64,000 nucleotides of DNA from Mesorhizobium sp. M2A.F.Ca.ET.046.03.2.1 (lineage in GTDB: Bacteria > Pseudomonadota > Alphaproteobacteria > Rhizobiales > Rhizobiaceae): assembly GCF_003952425.1 (NCBI RefSeq), contig NZ_CP034449.1, forward strand, positions 6,622,001 through 6,686,000. Reading direction: 5' to 3'. Below the pieces are notes generated by a model that saw only the letters and a list, made by a program, of their open reading frames with translations, did not search any database and had not been told where the DNA came from. Each line of letters starts with the position of its first letter. Within the stretch, counting starts at the first letter, position 1. The position numbers and the translations under genes were made by a program. Positions 51,562 to 62,689 of this stretch are shown in pieces.

Positions 51562-51637
<76 letters not shown>

Positions 51638-51783
51638 GCATGCGCTTGTTCGGCGCAGGCGCTTCCTAAAAGCTTCCGGGCCCTCTGTAAAGAGCACTAA
51701 CCTGCCGTTTTCGAAGCTTTGCCGGATTTCTCCATCGCATTTCCGTCGGCGACGGATTGCGTTCCCGGAAAACGCGCCTGGGC

Positions 51784-52269
51784 CTACGATTTTCCGGCCG
51801 GCGGCTTGTATGGCCCGCCTGGCACACCCCAGCCCCAGGCCGGCATCGGCTCGGTCGCGGGATCGCAGGTCTCGCCCAGATTCGAGTTCATCTTCGCCAG
51901 CCGCGATCCCCATTCGACATAGCCCATGAAGGCGGAGCGGAACTCGGGGTCGTCCGGCAGGCCGACTTCGTCGGCCGCGTCGGCCAGAAGATTGATCCAG
52001 CGCCGCCGCTGCTCCTCGGTCAGGTGCTTGCCGAGATGATGCATCACCATCTCGCGATGGCCGCCAAACTCTTCGCTATAAGTCTTCGGCCCGCCGAAGA
52101 CCTCGCCGATGAAGGCGGCGACATGCGCCGGGTGGTCCGACGACATGGTCTTGAACACGGGGCCGACGATCGGATCAAATGCCACCTTGTCGTAGAAGGC
52201 GCGTGTCAGCCTGTTGAGCGCCTCGCTGCCGCCGGCCCATTCGTACAAAGTCGGGATTTCCGCGCTCAT
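51784..52269 (-). CDS. Group II truncated haemoglobin
   Basis: A 161-residue globin from ATG 52269 with GGAGG upstream. The 2-over-2 fold markers are TLYEWAGGSEALNRLTRAFY, FDPIVGPVF, and the distinctive GGPKTYSEEFGGHREMVMHH followed by TEEQRRRWINLLADAA, where the Trp at the start of helix G marks group II. Group II proteins bind oxygen or NO and often help resist nitrosative stress. A Pro/Gly-rich C-terminal tail of about 25 residues is typical. It is encoded between tRNA-Trp and the ClpP-fold genes. Confidence 0.88.
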   Translation of the reverse strand: MSAEIPTLYEWAGGSEALNRLTRAFYDKVAFDPIVGPVFKTMSSDHPAHVAAFIGEVFGGPKTYSEEFGGHREMVMHHLGKHLTEEQRRRWINLLADAADEVGLPDDPEFRSAFMGYVEWGSRLAKMNSNLGETCDPATEPMPAWGWGVPGGPYKPPAGKS

Positions 52270-52414
52270 CGCCGATCCTCCGTTCCGCAAATCGCGCGAG
52301 GAGGATAGCGGCGCCGCCCTGCCCGCCTCAACCTGCCTCGATGGCCAGTGCCGGGCTCTCTCCTTGTCTATGCAATTCCGGACGGAGAACCGTGAACACT
52401 TTCCTGGAATTGCT

Positions 52415-53362
52415 CTAAAGTTTCGCTGGCGCCTCGGCCTCGGCATTGGCGGCCGGCAGCACTCGGCAATTGTCCCGTTTCGGCGATGAGTTGCAGATGG
52501 TTGCCCCAGTCAGCGCATCCACCGATTGCGATCCGGTCGTGAGCCCGAATTCGCGAAGTTCGCCCTGGCTGAGTTCCCTGTGCTTGGCAAACCGCGCCGA
52601 CTGCATGGCGGCAAAAAAGCCCGCGCCGATCGCCATCTCGTCGAGATACGCCCTGACCTTCTCTTCCATGCCCATGGAATGCACCAGGAAATGCGCATCG
52701 GCGCCGACGAGGCGCCTGATGCCGCCGGCGATCATCATCGCGCAGGCGGCGTCGCATTGGGCGCCTGCATCGATGGTGAGACCGCTGTAGAGGCCTTCGG
52801 CTGGTTCGCACCCCGCCTCGCCCGGATCGCAATCGAGAAAGGCGGTTCGGGCGACCGCGACATCCAACCCGCGCTCACGGATCAGGCGACCCGCGGCAAG
52901 CGCTGCCTGCACATCGCCACCTGGCGAGTTGACGACCACCGGCAATCTGCGCCCGCCGAGCGTATCCAGCAGCTGGCGAAGCTTGCCGGCCGTGCCTGCG
53001 GCGATCGTGCCTTCCGCCGAAATCCATTCCGGACAATCGGGATTGCAGAGCGGGTTGCTGCCGCGAACGACAACGAAGCGCATGTCCTGTTCCTGGACCC
53101 GCGGCCGGGGCGCCGTGCCCGGAGCAGCGAGCAAAGGCGCGGCTTCGACCTTCGCGACCTCGGCCGGCTTGGCGTTCGACGGCATCTCGCGGCAATTCGC
53201 CGGCACGGGATTGCGCAGGCACATGCTCTTTTCGGTCAACAGATCGAGCGAATCGAGGCTGGTGACGAGCTTCATCTCCAGCATATCGTCGGGCTCGATC
53301 TGCCGGATGTCGCTGGCGGGCGTCGTCTTCATCACATCCAGCACGCCCTGCTCGACGCCCAT
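52415..53362 (-). CDS. ClpP-fold (COG3904-like) periplasmic-type protein, second unit of a damaged tandem
   Basis: The open frame is 315 residues from ATG 53362. Residues 1-50 (MKTTPASDIRQIEPDDMLEM, then LDLLTEKSMCLRNPVPANCR) are the C-terminal tail of the preceding unit, so the start is probably not original. A Pro/Ala linker follows. Then comes a complete ClpP/SppA-like domain: FVVVRGSNPLCNPDCPEWIS, the oxyanion loop VVNSPGGDVQAALAAGRLI, and CDAACAMMIAGGIRRL. The family usually has Ser in the CxSAC motif; here it is CDAAC, so the nucleophile seems lost. A second Cys-containing tail (ATICNSSPKRDNCR) ends the protein. It looks like the second half of a two-domain protein. Function unknown. 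Confidence 0.6.
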   Translation of the reverse strand: MGVEQGVLDVMKTTPASDIRQIEPDDMLEMKLVTSLDSLDLLTEKSMCLRNPVPANCREMPSNAKPAEVAKVEAAPLLAAPGTAPRPRVQEQDMRFVVVRGSNPLCNPDCPEWISAEGTIAAGTAGKLRQLLDTLGGRRLPVVVNSPGGDVQAALAAGRLIRERGLDVAVARTAFLDCDPGEAGCEPAEGLYSGLTIDAGAQCDAACAMMIAGGIRRLVGADAHFLVHSMGMEEKVRAYLDEMAIGAGFFAAMQSARFAKHRELSQGELREFGLTTGSQSVDALTGATICNSSPKRDNCRVLPAANAEAEAPAKL

Positions 53363-54074
53363 CTCCTTCAGATAGGCCGACAGGCGTTTCTCGACCGCCT
53401 TGCTGCCGAAACCACGCCTGGCTAGCCCCTCGGGTACAACTCATACTAGTTCCAGCGACGGCCAATCCCATGGCGATAGCCAGCCCGAGCCGGATAAGCC
53501 GCCGCAAAATGATTTTTGAACGAAACGTCTCATAGGTCTTGTAGCTGCCGGCATTCTTGCGGCTGACGACCCTGGTGCCGATGATCTTCTTCTTGCCGTT
53601 CACGATCCGATAGGTGGTGCGGTAGAGCAGTTTTTCACGCCGGAAGGTCGTGGTGATCTGGTGGACACCGAGATAGGCCCATTCGCCAACGACGCGGCGG
53701 ATGCCGCCGGCAAACATCAGCGGACAGGCCGAATTGCACATCGCGCCGCTGTCGTAAGCGACGCCGGAATAGGGCTGCTGCCTGGCGTCGTCGCCCCGGC
53801 AGTTCTTCATCCCCGGCGAGCAGCCGGAAAACTCCGTGATGCCGACCGCGATATCGAGCTTGTTCTTGCGGATCATGCGGCCAAGCTGGAGCGCGGCATC
53901 GACATTGCCGCCGGGAGAATTGACGACGATCGGCAGTTGCCTCCCATCGAGCGTCTTCAGCAAGCGCCTGAACAGCGCCGGCGTGCCGGCCTCGATCGTG
54001 CCTTCGGCGGAAATCCATTCCGGGCAATTCGGCTCGCAGCCCGTCGCGCTGCTCCTCACCACCACGAAGCGCAT
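53363..54074 (-). pseudogene. First unit of the ClpP-fold tandem, 5'-truncated and interrupted
   Basis: From ATG 54074 the frame encodes a COG3904-like domain: [40 protein letters not shown] and CNSACPLMFAGGIRRV, here with the Ser kept. Upstream the frame is open but has no start codon before the tufB terminator, and it reads through what looks like the end of a signal peptide ([14 protein letters not shown]). So the true start is missing. After KNAGSYKTYE the coding is interrupted at 53440-53534 by 83 bases between two CTCATA repeats, and resumes shifted (GLARRGFGSKAVEKRLSAYL) into the next unit's frame. The gene is therefore unlikely to make its full product. Confidence 0.6.
53440..53534. 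repeat. Insertion of 83 bases flanked by the direct repeat CTCATA
   Basis: CTCATA at 53440-53445 and 53529-53534 bracket a segment whose minus strand reads, in phase with the upstream unit, RSKIILRRLIRLGLAIAMGL followed by AVAGT, a signal-peptide-like stretch. Removing one repeat and the segment, plus restoring one C in the run just downstream, rejoins KTYE to LYPEGLARRGF. No terminal inverted repeats are visible. Confidence 0.6.
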
Positions 54075-54172
54075 CGTCGGACCGAGATCGGGCGGATCCT
54101 CCTTTGCGGCGGCGCCAAAGGCGATGCTTGCAACAGAATTGAGCTTGCCGGCCCGATACTGCTTCCAAACGA

Positions 54173-54198
54173 AAAGGGCGGCCCGAAGACCGCCCTTT
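54173..54198 (-). terminator. Terminator after tufB
   Basis: AAAGGGCGG/CCGCCCTTT forms a 9-bp stem with an eight-base loop, 30 bases past the tufB stop, followed on the minus strand by TCGTTTGG. No long T run follows, but the stem is strong. Confidence 0.75.
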
Positions 54199-54228
54199 CC
54201 CTTGTCGAACCGGCAACGGCCGGATCGA

Positions 54229-55404
<1,176 letters not shown>

Positions 55405-55453
55405 AGTCTCTTTCCTTGGACGGCCTTGACCTTCAGTTCAGTCGAATGCGGGG

Positions 55454-55482
55454 CGATTAGCGACAACGGCCGAAAAACACAA
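55454..55482 (-). promoter_or_regulatory. Candidate promoter of tufB
   Basis: On the minus strand TTGTGT (55482-55477), a 17-base spacer and TAATCG (55459-55454) fit a housekeeping promoter about 50 bases before the tufB ATG. The -35 is imperfect. Confidence 0.4.
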
Positions 55483-55630
55483 GTACCTTGTGGCTGAGCG
55501 GATTCCCGCTCGACCCGAACCGACGGTCGATTTCAGGGGATGTGGGCGGATATAGGGCTGCCGCGCGTAAAATCAAAGGCTCCAGGCTGGCCCATTGCCG
55601 CCGCCGCGCCGCTCTGATCTTGTCGGCGGC

Positions 55631-56518
55631 ATGCAGGTCATTCCATCCAATATCCGCGGCCCGCTGTTCATGGTCGTCTCGACGGGGTCCTACCTCGTCA
55701 ACGACACGATGATGAAGCTCGCGACCGCCGGGCTGCCGCCCTATGAGGTGCTGCTGCTGCGCGGCGCGGCGGCCACAGCGTGGGGTGTACCGCTGCTTCT
55801 GATGCTGGGTTATGCCAGGCAGATCCCGCTGCTCTTCGAACGCAAGGTGCTGCGCCGCAACCTGTTCGAGCTCCTGGCGATCCTCTGCTACGTCGTCGCC
55901 CTGGCGAACATGCAGATCGCGGATTCCACCGCGCTCGGCCAGATCACGCCGCTCCTCGTGCTGGTCGGCTCCTCAATGCTGTTCGGCGAAAGGATCGGCG
56001 CAACGCGCATGGCGCTGATCGGCCTTGGCTTTGTCGGAGCGCTCATGGTGGCGCAGCCGACCATGCAGGGCATTTCGGTCTATGCGCTGCTGGCGCTCGG
56101 CAACGCCGCCTTTGCGGCGGTGCGCGACATAGCCGGCCGCAAGGTGAGCGCCGAGGTGCCCGGCATGATCGTCGCCATCTCCGCCGTCCTGGTGGTGCTG
56201 GTCGGCTCAGGCGCGGCGCATCTGGTCTCCGAGCAATGGATGATGCCCGAAGGACGCCATCTGCTGCTGATCGCGGGTGCCGGCCTGTTCCTGATCTTCG
56301 GCCATTTCTTCATCTTCATGGCCTACCGCGTCGGGCCGACAAGCGCGGTGGCGCCCTTCTATTACTGCTTCACCGTCTGGGCAGTCATTTCGGGGCTGCT
56401 GGTGTTCGGGCAGTTTCCCAACGCGCTCGCCGTCTGCGGCATCCTGCTGGTCATGGTCAGCGGCCTTGTGATCGTCTCTCTCGACGAGAGGAAGCGCCGA
56501 TTGGCCATGGTCGCCTGA
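55631..56518 (+). CDS. EamA-type DMT-superfamily permease
   Basis: A 295-residue inner-membrane permease from ATG 55631 with ten predicted helices in two EamA repeats: DTMMKLATAGLPPYEVLLLR near the start, and RVGPTSAVAPFYYCFTVWAV in the second half. Substrate unknown; related permeases export metabolites. It is read away from tufB. It is not closely similar to the EamA protein at 2.9 kb. Confidence 0.82.
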   Translation: MQVIPSNIRGPLFMVVSTGSYLVNDTMMKLATAGLPPYEVLLLRGAAATAWGVPLLLMLGYARQIPLLFERKVLRRNLFELLAILCYVVALANMQIADSTALGQITPLLVLVGSSMLFGERIGATRMALIGLGFVGALMVAQPTMQGISVYALLALGNAAFAAVRDIAGRKVSAEVPGMIVAISAVLVVLVGSGAAHLVSEQWMMPEGRHLLLIAGAGLFLIFGHFFIFMAYRVGPTSAVAPFYYCFTVWAVISGLLVFGQFPNALAVCGILLVMVSGLVIVSLDERKRRLAMVA

Positions 56519-56590
56519 CGACGCGCATCAATCTGGGCCGATCCGACAGGATCGACTCCCAGCAGCCCGGCCGGCTGCGACTTTCTTGGC

Positions 56591-56848
56591 CTACAGCGTG
56601 CGCTTGCCCGAAATCTGGTGATAGGCCCAGAGCACGACGATCGAGCCGATGACGGCCACGATCAGGCTCCAGATGTTTAGGCCGGTGACACCGGCCGAGC
56701 CGAAAGCGCTGAAGATCAGCCCGCCGACGATGGCGCCGACGATGCCGAGCACAATGTCCATGATCATGCCCTGGCCGGTCTTGTTGACGATCTTGCTGCC
56801 GATGAAGCCGGCGATAAGGCCCAGAATGATCCAGCTGATGATGCCCAT
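56591..56848 (-). CDS. GlsB/YeaQ/YmgE-family stress-response membrane protein
   Basis: An 85-residue protein with three hydrophobic helices and Gly-zipper repeats (IISWIILGLIAGFIGSKIVN, GIVGAIVGGLIFSAFGSAG). The start ATG 56848 has GGAGGG upstream; the longer reading from 56860 has none. Members are small membrane proteins associated with general stress; mechanism unknown. It is convergent with the EamA gene. Confidence 0.85.
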   Translation of the reverse strand: MGIISWIILGLIAGFIGSKIVNKTGQGMIMDIVLGIVGAIVGGLIFSAFGSAGVTGLNIWSLIVAVIGSIVVLWAYHQISGKRTL

Positions 56849-56976
56849 AATTCCCTCCAAATACCCCCGCCCCCCATCATGGTCATATGATTGTCAAAAG
56901 CTCAAGACAGCTTGAAATTCCGCCTGTTTGCGCCATTCTGGGGACGGGCGGACTTGGCTGGACAAGGAGATCCACG

Positions 56977-57432
56977 ATGGGCCTGTTCGACAATGCCGTT
57001 CCCGGCGGGAATATCACCAAACCTCTGATGATCGCGCTCGGCGCGCTTTTGGTCGGCAGGATGCTGAGCGGCAGAAGCGAGGAACCGGCCGCGCCGCAAG
57101 CGCCGGCGCCCGCGCCTGCCGGAACCGGCGCGTCCGCCGATGGCGGCTTGCTCGGCGGGCTAGGTGGCCTGCTCGACAAGCTCAAGGATGCCGGCCACGG
57201 CAATGTCGCCGACTCCTGGGTCGGGACCGGCCAGAACCAGCCGATCAATCCGGGCGATCTAGGCTCGGCGCTCGGGCCGGCGGTGATCCGCGAGATCGCC
57301 CAGCGCACAGGCATGAACGAGCAGGAACTGCTGCAGCAGCTCTCCACGGCGCTGCCCGGCATCGTCGACAAGCTGACGCCGAACGGCCAGATCCCGCAGA
57401 ACCATCAGGTCGCCTCGGCCTTCAACAGCTGA
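56977..57432 (+). CDS. YidB-family (DUF937) protein
   Basis: A 151-residue protein from ATG 56977 with AAGGAGA upstream. A Pro/Ala-rich N-terminal linker leads to the DUF937 core: GLLGGLGGLLDKLKDAGHGN, the motif DSWVGTGQNQPINPGDLGSA, and the helical end MNEQELLQQLSTALPGIVDK. The motif GxGxNxPI/V is diagnostic of YidB. Function unknown; no signal peptide. It is divergent from the GlsB gene and lies next to tRNA-Gly. Confidence 0.88.
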   Translation: MGLFDNAVPGGNITKPLMIALGALLVGRMLSGRSEEPAAPQAPAPAPAGTGASADGGLLGGLGGLLDKLKDAGHGNVADSWVGTGQNQPINPGDLGSALGPAVIREIAQRTGMNEQELLQQLSTALPGIVDKLTPNGQIPQNHQVASAFNS

Positions 57433-57505
57433 GAGCTGAACAGATGAGAACGCGCCGCGCGCCATGGTGGGCGGCGTTTCTTTGTCAGACAGCAGAGAAG
57501 CAATC

Positions 57506-57579
57506 TGGAGCGGGTAGCGGGAATCGAACCCGCATATTCAGCTTGGAAGGCTGCTGCTCTACCACTGAGCTATACCCGC
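57506..57579 (-). tRNA. trnG: tRNA-Gly (anticodon TCC)
   Basis: A 74-base cloverleaf: acceptor GCGGGTA/TACCCGC with encoded CCA, D arm TAGCTCAGTGGTAGAGC, anticodon loop CTTCCAA between CAGC and GCTG, and T arm GCGGG-TTCGATT-CCCGC. It lies 88 bases after tRNA-Tyr in the same direction. Confidence 0.97.
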
Positions 57580-57667
57580 GCCTTGCACTGAGGTACCGGA
57601 TTCACCCGAAAAGCGCCATGCACTTTTCGGTCCGAGACTTTTCGTTTCAGGGCTTCCGGGCCGGCAG

Positions 57668-57752
57668 TGGTGGAGAGGGTTGGATTCGAACCAACGTAGG
57701 CTAAGCCAACGGATTTACAGTCCGTCCCCTTTAACCACTCGGGCACCTCTCC
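57668..57752 (-). tRNA. trnY: tRNA-Tyr (anticodon GTA)
   Basis: An 85-base class II tRNA: acceptor GGAGAGG/CCTCTCC with ACCA encoded, anticodon loop CTGTAAA, a long variable arm (TTGGCTTAGCCTAC region), and T arm TTGG-TTCGAAT-CCAA. It pairs with tRNA-Gly, as in the Tyr-Gly-(Thr)-tufB order of other proteobacteria. Confidence 0.97.
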
Positions 57753-57951
57753 AGTCTGCCGCCGGAGCCATGCAACGAGGCATTCGCGCCGATCCGGAGC
57801 CCGAGTAAGATCTTCTCCGAAATCAGCGATGCGCCTTATGGCGGCAAGGCCGGTGGGTGTCAACCGGCGCGGCCAGGGTTTTTCGAGGATGTCCGGCATT
57901 CATTTCTTGAGCCCATATCCTTAGCCGGGCGGGACGGCTATAGAAGCCCGC

Positions 57952-58814
57952 ATGAACGACGATAAAAGCACCAAGCCCGGCACGCGCAAGGACACCCACT
58001 ACGCCAAGCTGAGGCGCGCGCATCGAGACCAGAAGGCGGGCGGTGCGCCGGCATTCCGGCCGCGCCAGCCGGTGCCGCCGGGGAAGGGCCTGGCGACGGG
58101 CTGGTGCGGCTTTACGGCCTGCACACGGTGCGGGCCGCCCTCGACAATCCGCGCCGCAAGATCAAAAAGATGCTGGTGACCCGCAACGCGGCGGAGCGGC
58201 TTTCGATCGGCGAGCTTGCCGCCCTACCCTTCAAGGCCGAGTTGGTCGAGCCGAAGGAGATCGACAGGATCACCGGGTCGGACGCCGTGCATCAGGGCGT
58301 GCTGATCGAGGCCGAGCCGCTGAAGCCCAAGCGCCTCGACGCGCTCGGCGACACAAGGCTGGTGCTTGTGCTCGACCAGGTGACGGACCCGCACAATGTC
58401 GGCGCGATCCTGCGCTCCGCCGTCGCTTTCGGCGCCGGCGCGCTGATCACGACTGCACGCCACAGCCCGCAGGAATCCGGCGTTCTGGCGAAATCCGCGT
58501 CCGGGGCCCTGGAGCATATCGACCAGATCGAGGTGAAGAACCTCGCCGATGCGCTGGGGCAGCTGCACGAGGCCGGTTTCCAGACGATCGGACTTGATTC
58601 CGAAGGACCGGCCGAGCTCGAAAAGACATTCGACGGCCAAAAGATCGCGTTGGTGCTGGGCGCGGAAGGCAAGGGCCTGCGGCAAAAAACCCGCGAGACG
58701 GTGGCCGCGCTCGCCCGCCTCGACATGCCGGGCGCCATCCATTCGCTCAACGTGTCGAATGCGGCGGCGGTGAGCCTTTATGCGGCAAGGAAATTCCTAG
58801 CGAATAGCGAATAG
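57952..58814 (+). CDS. rlmB: 23S rRNA 2'-O-methyltransferase RlmB (TrmH family), frame interrupted near codon 43
   Basis: From ATG 57952 the frame gives the usual basic N-terminus (RKDTHYAKLRRAHRDQK), then loses phase at the G run 58080-58083. One more G there gives PPGEGPGDGLVRLYGLHTVR and joins the rest. The SPOUT domain is complete: NVGAILRSAVAFGAGALI, VLGAEGKGLRQ and IHSLNVSNAAAVSLYAA. RlmB methylates G2251 of 23S rRNA. As written, a shorter product could only start at 58104. A sequencing error or recent mutation is likely. The last codons and the stop are supplied by the heptamer repeat. Confidence 0.88.
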
Positions 58815-58899
58815 CGAATAGCGAATAGCGAATAGGCGGAACACCGCGAGGTGCCGGCCTGCAATCCCTACTTGCTACTCCCTATTCGCTACTGGCTAG
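58798..58899. repeat. Heptamer-built inverted repeat between the convergent rlmB and glxR genes
   Basis: The left arm is five perfect CGAATAG units (58801-58835) after TAG. The right arm is the complement-type series CTACTTG, CTACTCC, CTATTCG, CTACTGG, CTAG (58868-58899). The rlmB TAG stop (58812-58814) and the glxR TAG stop (58896-58898) both lie within the arms. About 32 bases of unrelated sequence form the loop. It is a relative of the element at 15058. Confidence 0.85.
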
Positions 58900-59780
58900 C
58901 CCACTTCGTGGGCCGCCATCCGCTCCAGCGCTCTCACCAGCGCCGAGTGGTCCTCCTTGGCGCCGCCATTGGCGGCGCAGGAATTGAAGAGCTGCTGCGT
59001 GGTCGAGGTGTTAGGTAGCGAGACGCCAAGCGCTTTCGCGCCTTCCAGCGCGAGGTTGAGGTCCTTCTGGTGCAACTCGATGCGGAAGCCAGGCGCGAAG
59101 GTGCGCTTGATCATGCGCTCGCCATGCACTTCGAGGATGCGCGAGGCGGCGAGCCCGCCCATCAGCGCCTGCCTGACTTTTGCAGGGTCGGCGCCGGCCT
59201 TCGAGGCAAAGACGAGGGCTTCGCCGACGGCTTCGATGGTGAGCGCCACCACGATCTGGTTGGCCACCTTGGTGGTCTGGCCAACGCCGTTCGGGCCGAC
59301 GAGGGTGATGTTCTTGCCCATCTTCTCGAAGACCGGCCTGGCGCGTTCGAAGGCCTTTTCCCCGCCGCCGACCATGATGGTGAGCGAGGCGGCCTTGGCG
59401 CCGACCTCGCCGCCCGACACCGGCGCGTCGAGATAATCGCAGCCGAGATCGTTGATCTTCCTGGCGAATTCCTTGGTGGCGATGGGCGAGATCGAGCTCA
59501 TGTCGATGACGAGCTTGCCCTTAGACAAGCCAGCGGCGACGCCGCTCTCGCCGAAGAGAACATCTGCGACCTGCGGGGTGTCTGGCACCATGGTGATGAT
59601 GATGTCGGCGACCTTGGCCACCGCATTGTGGCCGGTGACTGACTTCAGCCCCTTGGCGACGAGATCAGCCGGCGGCTTGGAGCGGTGGTCGCTGGCAACG
59701 ACCGTATGGCCGGCGTCGAGGAGATGCCCCGCTATCGGCGCGCCCATGATGCCGAGGCCGATGAAGCCGATGGTTTCCAT
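58896..59780 (-). CDS. glxR: 2-hydroxy-3-oxopropionate (tartronate semialdehyde) reductase
   Basis: A 294-residue beta-hydroxyacid dehydrogenase. The NAD(P) motif is GFIGLGIMGAPIAGHLLDAG (residues 5-24), the substrate loop is DAPVSGGEVGA, and the catalytic Lys is in GVGQTTKVANQIVV. It reduces tartronate semialdehyde to glycerate, the last step after Gcl and Hyi. It is the third gene of a gcl-hyi-glxR unit; the gap to hyi is 100 bases. Confidence 0.9.
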   Translation of the reverse strand: METIGFIGLGIMGAPIAGHLLDAGHTVVASDHRSKPPADLVAKGLKSVTGHNAVAKVADIIITMVPDTPQVADVLFGESGVAAGLSKGKLVIDMSSISPIATKEFARKINDLGCDYLDAPVSGGEVGAKAASLTIMVGGGEKAFERARPVFEKMGKNITLVGPNGVGQTTKVANQIVVALTIEAVGEALVFASKAGADPAKVRQALMGGLAASRILEVHGERMIKRTFAPGFRIELHQKDLNLALEGAKALGVSLPNTSTTQQLFNSCAANGGAKEDHSALVRALERMAAHEVG

Positions 59781-59880
59781 TTGTGTCTCCGTCTTTTGGC
59801 AAGCCGCGTTCTACGGCGCCCCCTCTGTCCTGCCGGACATCTCCCCCACTTGGGGGAGATTGGCAGTTTCGGCGTCGGCT

Positions 59881-60678
59881 CTAAGCCGCCGCGCTCCCCT
59901 GCCCGGCGAATTCGCTGAACCAGCCGAGTCCGGCCTCTGTGCCCGCCTTCGGCTTGTATTCGGCGCCGATCCAGCCGGAATAGCCGATGCGGTCGATGTG
60001 GTCGTAAAGGAAGGGATAGTTGATCTCGCCCGTCCCCGGCTCGTGACGGCCGGGATTGTCCGCAAGCTGGATATGCGCGATGCGGCTAAGGTTCGCCTCG
60101 ATGGTACGGCCGAGATCCCCCTCCATGATCTGCATGTGATAGATGTCGTATTGCAAATAGAGGTTCTTCGAGCCGATGCGGTCGATCAGCGCCAAGGCCT
60201 GGTCGGAGTAATTCAGGAAGAAGCCCGGAATGTCGCGGGTGTTGATCGGCTCGATCAGCAGCCTGATGCCGGCTTGTTCCAGCTTCTCGGCCGCGAAGGC
60301 CAGGTTTTCGGCAAAGACGTTTTCCAGCACAGCGCGATCGACGCCCTGGGGCGCGATGCCGGCGAGGCAGTTGACTTGCTCGCAGCCCAGCGCATGCGCA
60401 TAGGTAATCGCCTTGGCGACGCCCTGGCGGAATTCCGGCACCCGGTCCGGCAGCACGGCAATGCCGCGCTCGCCCTTGCCCCAGTCGCCGGCCGGCAGGT
60501 TGAAAAGAACCTGGCTCAGGCCGTTCTTCTTCAGGCGCGCCGCGACGACGTCCGGCGCGTGATCATAGGGGCCGATATATTCGACGCCCTTGAAGCCCGC
60601 GCGGGCGGCGGCATCAAAGCGATCGAGGAATTCATGCTCGCCGAAGAGCATGGACAGGTTGGCTGAAAAACGCGGCAT
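59881..60678 (-). CDS. hyi: Hydroxypyruvate isomerase
   Basis: A 265-residue TIM-barrel protein of the AP-endonuclease 2 superfamily from ATG 60678 (MPRFSANLSMLFGEHEFLDR). Conserved acids appear in RLLIEPINTRDIPGFFLN and in the C-terminal GYSGWIGAEYKPKAGTEAGL. The enzyme interconverts hydroxypyruvate and tartronate semialdehyde. It lies 26 bases after gcl on the same strand, which supports this assignment over other barrel isomerases. Confidence 0.9.
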   Translation of the reverse strand: MPRFSANLSMLFGEHEFLDRFDAAARAGFKGVEYIGPYDHAPDVVAARLKKNGLSQVLFNLPAGDWGKGERGIAVLPDRVPEFRQGVAKAITYAHALGCEQVNCLAGIAPQGVDRAVLENVFAENLAFAAEKLEQAGIRLLIEPINTRDIPGFFLNYSDQALALIDRIGSKNLYLQYDIYHMQIMEGDLGRTIEANLSRIAHIQLADNPGRHEPGTGEINYPFLYDHIDRIGYSGWIGAEYKPKAGTEAGLGWFSEFAGQGSAAA

Positions 60679-60704
60679 TCTTTTCTCCTTCGTTCCGCCT
60701 GAAC

Positions 60705-62486
<1,782 letters not shown>

Positions 62487-62535
62487 TGCAAGCCTCCATT
62501 TCGTTGGTTGGCTTGATAGTGACAGCGCGCGTTCG

Positions 62536-62655
62536 ATTTTTCAATTTTTTCAGAATATTTTTTCATTTCTAGCAAACGGCGTTTACCCGTTGAATTCACG
62601 TCATTTTCGGTTTTCCAGAAATTCACCCTGCCAGAACGATGAAAAACTTTTTCAT
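62536..62655. promoter_or_regulatory. AT-rich gcl/iclR control region with repeated TTTTTCA sites
   Basis: Three direct copies of ATTTTTCA or ATTTTTTCA start at 62536, 62544 and 62557. A perfect 17-bp palindrome, ATGAAAAA-C-TTTTTCAT, lies at 62639-62655. The half-site is the same in both. The palindrome is 35 bases before the iclR start and the cluster is 50-100 bases before gcl, as expected for an IclR-family operator. Function inferred. Confidence 0.55.
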
Positions 62656-62689
62656 TGCACCTCGCGCGAATTCAGCGAGAATGCCGCCT

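Noticed and set aside
58801..58835. CGAATAG array as a CRISPR repeat
   Set aside because: Units are 7 bases with no spacers, and no cas genes are nearby; it is part of an inverted-repeat element.
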